This document shows, piece after piece, positions 1-4,204 of a stretch of 6,437 bases of DNA. The notes beneath the pieces are model-generated. The model had not been told where the DNA came from and ran no database searches. It worked only from the letters and a program-made list of their open reading frames with translations. The stretch is from Micrococcaceae bacterium UBA3381 (GTDB lineage: Bacteria; Actinomycetota; Actinomycetes; Actinomycetales; Micrococcaceae): assembly GCA_002358975.1 (NCBI GenBank), contig DEPX01000120.1, positions 1 to 6,437 on the forward strand, in the 5' to 3' direction. Every line of letters begins with the position of its first letter. The stretch's first letter is position 1. The position numbers were made by a program, and so were the translations under genes.

Positions 1-35
1 AATAGCCGCTCTGATTCCGTAAGTGACCTTGCCAT
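1..35 (-). CDS. 5' end of a minus-strand gene cut by the left edge; product not identifiable
   Basis: On the minus strand an ATG at 35-33 is preceded by AGAAGGG (50-44) at a spacing of 8 bases, a good Shine-Dalgarno arrangement. The reading frame stays open to the window edge and gives MARSLTESERL plus a partial codon. It follows the stop of the SDR gene by about 36 bases on the same strand, so it could be the next gene of that transcript, with the hairpin at 53-68 between them. Eleven residues cannot establish a family. The start faintly resembles N-termini of pyridoxamine 5'-phosphate oxidase-fold proteins (a short helix before the first strand), but that is only an impression. The RBS and open frame are seen; everything else is inference. 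Confidence 0.45.
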   Translation of the reverse strand, partial: MARSLTESERL

Positions 36-52
36 AACCGTTTCCCTTCTCA

Positions 53-68
53 AGGTGCCGTAGCACCT
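53..68 (-). terminator. Small hairpin with UACG tetraloop just after the SDR stop codon
   Basis: Read on the minus strand, AGGTGC-TACG-GCACCT forms a perfect 6-bp stem closed by C-G over a UACG loop, the very stable cUNCGg class. It begins 3 bases after the TAG of the SDR gene. No U-tract follows (the next bases are TTGAGAAGGG), so it may be a weak or U-less actinobacterial terminator, or a 3'-end stabiliser or processing hairpin between two cotranscribed genes. The asymmetry of the loop fits a role in minus-strand RNA; the plus-strand loop would be CGUA. Confidence 0.45.
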
Positions 69-71
69 AAA

Positions 72-698
72 CTAAGTGCTGCGTTGAACAGCATCTATCA
101 TTTCTTGGGCCAGGTCAGCCGGTGCATCCTGTCCCGGTTTATCCCCAATAAATTTAGGGCGCAGAACGTGAACGTCTACGACCTCCGGGTTATATTCACG
201 TTGAATTTGTTTAGCCAAACTATCGACTGCCATTTTTGAGGTTGCATACGCGCCGCCGTTCACAAAACGCTGTTCAACAACTGTCGCTGAGGTCAGCACG
301 ACGCGTCCTCCGCCGTGCACCTTCCAATACGGTAAGATGCGTGACAAAACTTTCGTCGTGGGATAAACACTCATCTCGAGAAGGTTCTGGAGTTGTTCCG
401 TGAACCCATCACCACCGATACCGTTGTCAGTTCCAAAGCCACCGTTTAAAAACACCGCACCGCGCAGCGTATCGGCATGGTCCAAGGCAGTATCGATCAT
501 AGAATCTATAAACTTTGGGTCATCCAACGATCCCTTCGCCATAGTGAGGCGCGAATCTTGAAACGGTTCGCCCGAGACGTCATGGCGACTAAATACGACG
601 AGGTGATAACCGGCGTCGGCCAGAATGGGAAGCACCTGTTGACCGAGGTTGCCTGTTCCACCGAGTATGATGAGCGCTTCTTGAACTTTCTTCGACAT
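72..698 (-). CDS. Short-chain dehydrogenase/reductase (SDR) family oxidoreductase
   Basis: This 208-residue protein has a single Rossmann domain and is expected to be a soluble cytoplasmic NAD(P)-dependent oxidoreductase of unknown substrate. The dinucleotide-binding glycine motif is GGTGNLG at residues 13-19, followed by strand and Arg (FSR, 36-38) where NADP-preferring members often carry a basic residue. An acidic DD (59-60) and NGG (85-87) match the adenine-pocket and NNAG-like positions. The catalytic core is Ser137 with Tyr151-x3-Lys155 (YATSK), and RP (180-181) follows the next strand. The helix-4 Asn of the classical tetrad appears to be Ser110. At 208 residues it is shorter than the usual 240-260, with a short C-terminus after the active site. 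The ATG start at 698 has AGAAAGG six bases upstream. It lies downstream of a strong terminator, so it should have its own promoter, which I could not place convincingly. The family call is firm; the substrate is unknown. Confidence 0.9.
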   Translation of the reverse strand: MSKKVQEALIILGGTGNLGQQVLPILADAGYHLVVFSRHDVSGEPFQDSRLTMAKGSLDDPKFIDSMIDTALDHADTLRGAVFLNGGFGTDNGIGGDGFTEQLQNLLEMSVYPTTKVLSRILPYWKVHGGGRVVLTSATVVEQRFVNGGAYATSKMAVDSLAKQIQREYNPEVVDVHVLRPKFIGDKPGQDAPADLAQEMIDAVQRST

Positions 699-745
699 GG
701 GTAACCTTTCTGTTGCCCAAAACTCTGGCTACCTACAAGAATAAC

Positions 746-780
746 AACCCCCTAGTGATGAAGATCAACACTAGGGGGTT
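746..780 (-). terminator. Rho-independent terminator with perfect 12-bp stem
   Basis: AACCCCCTAGTG (746-757) and CACTAGGGGGTT (769-780) are exact inverted repeats around an 11-base loop. On the minus strand the stem runs into TTGTTATTCTTG, a reasonably U-rich tail, which fits termination of the small membrane protein gene that ends at 830. On the plus strand the following bases (GGAAACTTTT) are less typical. The structure also insulates the SDR gene that starts at 698. A dual role as an operator for the SDR promoter cannot be excluded, because the arms lie 48-82 bases from the SDR start codon. Confidence 0.8.
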
Positions 781-829
781 GGAAACTTTTATATTGAGAC
801 TTTGCCGGCTCCCTGCCAGCAGCGCTGCA

Positions 830-1054
830 TTACTTACTAACGGTTAGGCTTGCACAAAATAGCTCGTTTTTGTTTTCACGCGCTTTTGAAGTGACGTAGC
901 CTATTGCTCCAAGACCGGCGAGCTGAGCGATTATCAAACCCACCGTGAGTGCATACAGCTGAGCAATCGATGCGATAACAACCAAGGCAGACAGGACGGC
1001 AACGACAGCGACCAGTGTGCCAACAATTGCGTTTTTATACTGGGTAGTTACCAA
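830..1054 (-). CDS. Small two-helix membrane protein of unknown function
   Basis: I do not recognise a family. The preferred start is TTG at 1054-1052 because AGGAGG (1068-1063) lies exactly 8 bases upstream. An in-frame TTG at 1090 would add 12 residues, but the strong RBS would then lie inside the coding region. From the preferred start the protein has 74 residues: a short polar N-terminus with Lys7, a first hydrophobic helix at about 8-30, a loop around GlnLeuTyr, a second helix at about 33-54, then a basic, polar tail (SKARENKN, 56-63) ending in SLTVSK. By the positive-inside rule both ends probably face the cytoplasm. There is one Cys (67). Transcription probably starts near 1102 from an AT-rich -10, and the 12-bp-stem hairpin at 746-780 is the likely terminator. 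No neighbour suggests a job for it. Confidence 0.72.
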   Translation of the reverse strand: MVTTQYKNAIVGTLVAVVAVLSALVVIASIAQLYALTVGLIIAQLAGLGAIGYVTSKARENKNELFCASLTVSK

Positions 1055-1062
1055 AGCTGTTC

Positions 1063-1068
1063 CCTCCT
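1063..1068 (-). promoter_or_regulatory. Ribosome binding site deciding a TTG start
   Basis: CCTCCT on the plus strand reads AGGAGG on the minus strand, a full match to the anti-Shine-Dalgarno core. Eight bases separate it from TTG at 1054-1052. It is the best RBS in the window and makes the 74-residue form of the small membrane protein more likely than the 86-residue form. Confidence 0.75.
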
Positions 1069-1108
1069 GATAGATATTGTGGGAATTCAAAGCATTTTTG
1101 AATTACTC

Positions 1109-1116
1109 ATAATATA
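1109..1116 (-). promoter_or_regulatory. Probable -10 region for the small membrane protein gene
   Basis: The minus strand reads TATATTAT here, containing two overlapping 5-of-6 matches to TATAAT (TATATT and TATTAT). The start would fall near 1102, giving a leader of about 50 bases before the TTG codon. No good -35 hexamer sits at 16-18 bases; TTGCCT (1144-1139) is 22 bases upstream and too far. The call rests on the -10 alone. Confidence 0.4.
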
Positions 1117-1155
1117 ACCCGGTCACCCAGCGCCGTCTAGGCAACTTTGGCTGCC

Positions 1156-1206
1156 CGAATTAGCGAACAATTGATGTGCTCTAATTAGTTAAGATGTGCT
1201 AATTCG
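1156..1206. repeat. Cluster of TAATTAG-like inverted repeats and a 20-bp-spaced direct repeat
   Basis: CGAATTAGC (1156-1164) is the exact reverse complement of GCTAATTCG (1198-1206), and the 8-bp palindrome CTAATTAG (1181-1188) lies between them. The octamer GATGTGCT occurs at 1173-1180 and again at 1193-1200, a 20-bp period or about two helical turns. The cluster stands alone between the small membrane protein promoter and the weak reading frame at 1282-1494. It could be a regulator binding region or part of a structured RNA; nothing in the sequence decides which. Confidence 0.5.
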
Positions 1207-1207
1207 C

Positions 1208-1227
1208 CGCGAAAAGTCGCGCTTTTT
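1208..1227 (+). terminator. Terminator-like GC hairpin followed by five Ts, with no assigned upstream gene
   Basis: CGCGA (1208-1212) and TCGCG (1217-1221) pair over a 4-base loop, then C and TTTTT (1223-1227) follow on the plus strand. The geometry is that of a short intrinsic terminator for plus-strand RNA, but no plus-strand gene lies upstream in this window. A competing pairing, GAAAAG (1211-1216) with CTTTTT (1222-1227), is possible. It may end an unannotated short RNA or an antisense transcript, or be chance. On the minus strand the same stem lies downstream of the doubtful frame at 1282-1494 but lacks a U-tail. Confidence 0.3.
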
Positions 1228-1281
1228 GGCAAAATAATTACGCAAATGACTCAGCTGTACACCATTTCGGCAAAACAGCGG

Positions 1282-1494
1282 TTAGCAGGTCACTGCAAAT
1301 ACTGGGAAACCAAGTAGTGCTGGTTCACTGCTAGCCAAACTTTGCAAGGATGAGCCTTCCCATATATCGCCCGGAACCAGTATGCTGCCCGGCCAAATAA
1401 TCACAATTACGGCTATACCAACTGTTGTCAAGGTCGTTCTAAACAACAGTGCAGCAAATAGCGCGATGCAGCCACCAAGTATGGCTATTGCCAC
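1282..1494 (-). CDS. Doubtful small hydrophobic reading frame, possibly a frameshifted membrane protein gene
   Basis: No family is recognised. From GTG at 1494 the 70 residues contain two strongly hydrophobic segments (about 1-18 and 22-41, the second ending with WPG), then a polar linker rich in Ser and Glu and a hydrophobic end (LLGFPVFAVTC). The only start is GTG with a weak GGTGG six bases upstream. The frame stays open for eight more codons upstream (reading APAQWWLT) without a usable start. Just upstream a second frame begins with ATG at 1526 (MAELQHSGG, stop at 1497). Joining the two with a one-base change gives a natural-looking membrane protein N-terminus. It may therefore be a live small gene, a sequencing error or a decayed gene. 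It could also be a chance hydrophobic frame, since AT-rich intergenic DNA often reads as one. Confidence 0.3.
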   Translation of the reverse strand: MAIAILGGCIALFAALLFRTTLTTVGIAVIVIIWPGSILVPGDIWEGSSLQSLASSEPALLGFPVFAVTC

Positions 1495-1588
1495 CGTTAG
1501 CCACCACTGTGCTGGAGCTCAGCCATCGGGTCCTTACTATAAATGGTAGGCAGGAGACTTCAGCCTAGTTGAGGCGCATTTTTCGAAA

Positions 1589-1608
1589 CGATCGGAACGA
1601 TCGGTTCC
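1589..1608. promoter_or_regulatory. Nested inverted repeats upstream of the AEC transporter gene; candidate operator
   Basis: CGATCG occurs twice (1589-1594 and 1598-1603) separated by GAA, so the 15 bases form a palindromic pair. A second symmetry overlaps it: GGAAC (1594-1598) and GTTCC (1604-1608) around GATCG. The block lies 31-51 bases upstream of the GTG start, where a promoter would be expected. Possible -10 elements just downstream are TATGAA (1614-1619) and TAGTGT (1622-1627), neither with a good -35. A repressor or activator site for the downstream operon is inferred; no regulator gene lies in the window. Confidence 0.35.
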
Positions 1609-1639
1609 TAGCGTATGAACCTAGTGTAGAAAGGTACCC

Positions 1640-2614
1640 GTGGCACAAGTACTTTCGGGATTCTTTATCATCTGGCTGATCATCGCCGTCGGCTATGGGG
1701 TTGGAAGAACCGGCGTCTTAGGACAAAATGCCCAACCGGTACTGTCACGTGTGGCATTCTTCGTAGCCTCACCGGCCTTGCTGTTCAACACCCTGTCAAC
1801 CAGTGATGTGTTTTTAGTGCTGGGGCCACAACTGTGGATTGCAACCTTATCCGCTGGTGTTGCAGCCGGTATTTACTTACTCTTGGCCCGATTCCTACAG
1901 ACCAAACGAACAGGCTCCGAACGCATGATAGCGGCATTATCGGCCTCGTTAATGAATTCCGCTAATCTAGGACTGCCTATTGCCGCCTATGTGCTTGGAA
2001 ACGCCAGCTTTGCTGCACCGGTCATTTTATTTCAGCTGGCCATTTACACGCCGGTCTATGTGTTTGTATTAGACACCCAAACTGAAAAAGAGTCCCGGGC
2101 AGGACTATACGAGACAAAAGTTGTCCGGGCCGGTTTTTTCCGGAGTATGGGACGCATCATTGCCACGGTAGCCCGAAATCCCCTTATTATCGGTTCTGCT
2201 TTCGGTCTATTGTTTTCCTTGACCGGTTGGGAACTATGGCAGCCTTTGGACGAGTCAATCAGTCTTATAGCCGGCGCGGCAATCCCGGCCATGCTCATGG
2301 CTTTTGGGATTTCGCTGGTTGGATCCCGACCGCTCGACAAAAAGCAGGGACGACGCCGCGACACCTTGTTAGCATCAGCGGTCAAGCTGCTTATCCACCC
2401 GACGATTGCCTGGCTCTTGGCGACTTTCGTATTCCAGCTGGATCATGACGGTATCCTGACGGCTACAGTTCTTGCTTCCTTGCCTACCGCACAGAATGTC
2501 TTTGTATCTGCATCCAGGTACAATACCGGTCTCGTCGTGGCACGCGATACGGTGTTGATCACTACAATTCTTGCTATCCCCGCAATGATTGCCGTTGCTG
2601 GTCTGCTAGCTTAG
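1640..2614 (+). CDS. AEC (auxin efflux carrier) family transporter
   Basis: This 324-residue polytopic inner-membrane protein belongs to the AEC family, whose bacterial members export or import small organic anions such as malate or malonate; the substrate here cannot be told. Roughly ten hydrophobic segments occur, in two halves joined by a basic, charged loop at about 145-172. Family marks include the N-terminal GYGVGRTGVLG (18-28) and SRVAFFVASPALLF (36-49), the helix-break motif NSANLGLP (106-113) with Asn109 and Pro113, ARNPLIIG (178-185), and the C-terminal LPTAQNVFVSASRY (281-294), whose counterpart in the first half gives the expected inverted-repeat symmetry. The length is normal for the family. 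The start is GTG, with AGAAAGG five bases upstream (1628-1634). A second gene follows after 32 bases on the same strand, so the two are likely cotranscribed. The family is firm; the transported compound is unknown. Confidence 0.93.
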   Translation: MAQVLSGFFIIWLIIAVGYGVGRTGVLGQNAQPVLSRVAFFVASPALLFNTLSTSDVFLVLGPQLWIATLSAGVAAGIYLLLARFLQTKRTGSERMIAALSASLMNSANLGLPIAAYVLGNASFAAPVILFQLAIYTPVYVFVLDTQTEKESRAGLYETKVVRAGFFRSMGRIIATVARNPLIIGSAFGLLFSLTGWELWQPLDESISLIAGAAIPAMLMAFGISLVGSRPLDKKQGRRRDTLLASAVKLLIHPTIAWLLATFVFQLDHDGILTATVLASLPTAQNVFVSASRYNTGLVVARDTVLITTILAIPAMIAVAGLLA

Positions 2615-2634
2615 AAATATTGTCCCTGCTGTCT

Positions 2635-2640
2635 AAGGAA
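2635..2640 (+). promoter_or_regulatory. Ribosome binding site choosing GTG 2647 as start of the anchored protein
   Basis: AAGGAA lies six bases before GTG at 2647. The longer alternative, TTG at 2620, is preceded only by the TAG of the transporter gene and TAGAAATA, with no recognisable Shine-Dalgarno site. Confidence 0.6.
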
Positions 2641-2646
2641 ACACTG

Positions 2647-3723
2647 GTGCCAAAAACATCTGCCCACCAATCGGTTATTCAGCGGCCAGGTTTTTGGGGA
2701 ATCGTCGCCGTTGGATTACTTATTGCAGCCGCCGCGGTCATTGCCCTGCTAAATCGGTTCGTGTACAGTCCCGAATCTGCTGTGGAGGACTACGTAGAGG
2801 CGTTGGGTGACGGAGACGGAGCCACAGCAATAGCCTTATCGCATGCTTACCTGGCTGATGACGCCCCAACTAATAGCTCAACGATACTGCTGGACGGCCA
2901 AGCGCTGTCGCAGTCAGCTAAGATGCTCAAAGATGCCGATATAGTCGCCGTCGATGCTGAGGTACCCGAGTCTTTTCGGAATCCCAATCTGACGCAGCGT
3001 GTAGTAGAAATCCGCTACCAGGACGCCGCGGAGAAAAACCGGGTTACCACAATTGTCGTGGACAAAGCATCGACATCATGGTTGTTCTTCACTGATTGGC
3101 AGCTGCACCCTATGCCACTTCAGCAAATTGAGTTGGCTCCATCACGCATGCCCGAAGATTCCAAAGCCGATGAACCTGTGGCCCAGATTTATGAGACGAA
3201 GACTCCTTTGCTTGGTGAAGATGGTGACCCGGCTGTGTTGGCGGCTTTCGCGCCATCGGTTATTGAGCTGGAATATCACGGCACGTATCTAGAGGCTGCA
3301 GAACCTGAGCCGTATATCGTTTCCGATGTGCTGGCAGCGGGAGCAAGTATGGAATTTGAGTTCGACGTTGAGCTGACCTCAGCGGTAGATGAAGCGATTC
3401 ATGAAGAAATCCAGCAGAAACTACAGCGTTGTACCAGCCAGACGGTACTAATGCCGGCTGGTTGCCCATTCGGTTACGAAACGGCCAACCGGGTTGTGCC
3501 AGATTCGGTTTCCTGGGCGATCGATGTGCCAGATGTTGACTACTCCTGGAACGATTCAGAACCGGAAATTGATCGTATTATGGCCACCGCGGAACTTACA
3601 GCTCAAGAAATTGATATTGGCTCTGGTGAGCAGTCGGCAACGGATTATGAAGAGGCCTTCGAATTGTCGGCCGATTTGGAGCTTACCCCAGAAAATCTCA
3701 CGGTCCGCCCGGATTGGGGTTAA
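2647..3723 (+). CDS. Single-pass membrane-anchored extracytoplasmic protein of unknown function
   Basis: From GTG 2647 the product has 358 residues. A short N-terminus with basic residues (Lys3, Arg13) precedes one hydrophobic helix at about 15-35 (rich in Ala, Val, Ile, Leu), then Arg37 and a long acidic soluble part, so an uncleaved signal-anchor exposing the C-terminal region outside the membrane is likely. No lipobox cysteine is present. The first soluble segment (about 41-160), starting SPESAVEDYVEALGDGD and ending near SWLFFTDW (144-151), resembles the NTF2-like/DUF4878-type folds found in actinobacterial anchored proteins; that is inference from pattern. The second half (about 190-358) is strand-rich and has only two cysteines, Cys262 and Cys273, in C-x10-C-P-F-G, placed to form a disulfide. 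The gene follows the AEC permease by 32 bases, probably in one operon, but nothing shows a shared function. The gene is clearly real; its function is unknown. Confidence 0.85.
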   Translation: MPKTSAHQSVIQRPGFWGIVAVGLLIAAAAVIALLNRFVYSPESAVEDYVEALGDGDGATAIALSHAYLADDAPTNSSTILLDGQALSQSAKMLKDADIVAVDAEVPESFRNPNLTQRVVEIRYQDAAEKNRVTTIVVDKASTSWLFFTDWQLHPMPLQQIELAPSRMPEDSKADEPVAQIYETKTPLLGEDGDPAVLAAFAPSVIELEYHGTYLEAAEPEPYIVSDVLAAGASMEFEFDVELTSAVDEAIHEEIQQKLQRCTSQTVLMPAGCPFGYETANRVVPDSVSWAIDVPDVDYSWNDSEPEIDRIMATAELTAQEIDIGSGEQSATDYEEAFELSADLELTPENLTVRPDWG

Positions 3724-3737
3724 TCAGATTGCACCCC
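3716..3737. terminator. Possible weak bidirectional hairpin over two convergent stop codons
   Basis: GGGGT (3716-3720) and ACCCC (3733-3737) can pair around a 12-base loop that contains both stop codons; CCCGG (3708-3712) with CCGGG (3736-3740) is an alternative stem. No U-tract follows on either strand. With zero bases between the two genes there is no room for a standard terminator, so this is the only candidate I see. It is weak. Confidence 0.25.
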
Positions 3738-4128
3738 GGGAATTAATGAAAGTAACCCAGGTAGCCAAGGCAGCGTTATCGAGTGCATCGCTTCGAAAAT
3801 AGGCCGTATCCCGCGGTTCGAAAGCAGTCAGCGCACTGAGTTGTTTTTCGTTGAGCTCTTGCTGGGTGCCCAATGCTGCAATGAACAGGGACTTATTGTC
3901 GAGCTCAGCGTATTCAGCATTGATGAAGTTCCGCGCCCCACGGTCTATATTAGCTGCGCTGATCGGTGCGACAACAATGACGGCATCGACTGAATCGACG
4001 TATTGGTGTCCGCGGGAAAACGATTCCACAGCGGTGGTTACGCCGCGGCGTTTGCTCAGGGTATCTGCAAGCTGCTGCGCTACCGCTGCCGCGGAAGCAT
4101 CCTTGCTATGGGCAATAAGGGTGGCCAT
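3724..4128 (-). CDS. Flavodoxin-like domain protein with a degenerate flavin-phosphate loop
   Basis: This 134-residue soluble protein has the alternating pattern of a flavodoxin/HemG-type fold. Strand 1 is ATLIAHS (2-8), the loop is KDASA, and helix 1 is AAVAQQLADTL (14-24). A second strand-turn reads VESFSRG, followed by a VDAVIVVAPI strand (47-56) at the usual position of the second flavin loop. A helix (about 61-71) and a LDNKSLFIAALG strand (76-87) match the L-x-x-K-x-x-x-x-F segment of the family. In FMN binders the first loop is normally Ser/Thr-x-Thr-Gly-x-Thr; here it is Ser-Lys-Asp-Ala-Ser, lacking the Gly and last Thr, so FMN binding is uncertain. The length is near the lower end for flavodoxins. 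ATG 4128 has a weak GGAAAG seven bases upstream. It lies 76 bases downstream of the thioredoxin/NHL gene on the same strand and may be cotranscribed with it. A role in electron transfer or redox sensing is inference. Confidence 0.72.
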   Translation of the reverse strand: MATLIAHSKDASAAAVAQQLADTLSKRRGVTTAVESFSRGHQYVDSVDAVIVVAPISAANIDRGARNFINAEYAELDNKSLFIAALGTQQELNEKQLSALTAFEPRDTAYFRSDALDNAALATWVTFINSRGAI

Positions 4129-4175
4129 GAAACAACTTTCCGATCACGGTAGGCGACATGTTCGTGTTTGCCAGT

Positions 4176-4204
4176 CTATCCCGATCAGCACTTTCGGGGT
4201 GCAA
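4176..4204 (-). promoter_or_regulatory. Possible promoter for the flavodoxin-like gene
   Basis: On the minus strand TTGCAC (4204-4199), directly after the thioredoxin/NHL stop codon, is followed after 18 bases by GATAGA, which overlaps TAGACT near 4178-4173. The -35 is good; the -10 is poor in one register and has 20-base spacing in the other. If real, the flavodoxin-like gene could be expressed independently of the gene upstream. Confidence 0.25.

Noticed and set aside
1173..1200. Two copies of GATGTGCT considered as the start of a CRISPR or iteron array
   Set aside because: There are only two 8-bp copies with a 12-bp gap and no further units; too short for CRISPR repeats, and no replication gene or DnaA boxes are nearby.
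2056..2385. 109-codon minus-strand reading frame
   Set aside because: Antisense to the AEC transporter gene, with no recognisable fold or good RBS; the plus-strand gene explains the codon pattern.
2620..2646. TTG at 2620 as start of the anchored protein
   Set aside because: No Shine-Dalgarno sequence precedes it, whereas GTG 2647 has AAGGAA at six bases and still leaves the full signal-anchor.
3494..3802. 102-codon plus-strand frame overlapping the end of the anchored protein gene
   Set aside because: It overlaps two better-supported genes on both strands and reads as a shifted version of the anchored protein's codons.
4129..4204. Search for a terminator between the thioredoxin/NHL and flavodoxin-like genes
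   Set aside because: Only 4-5-bp stems such as CCCGA/TCGGG with a long loop and no T-run were found, so cotranscription is not excluded.
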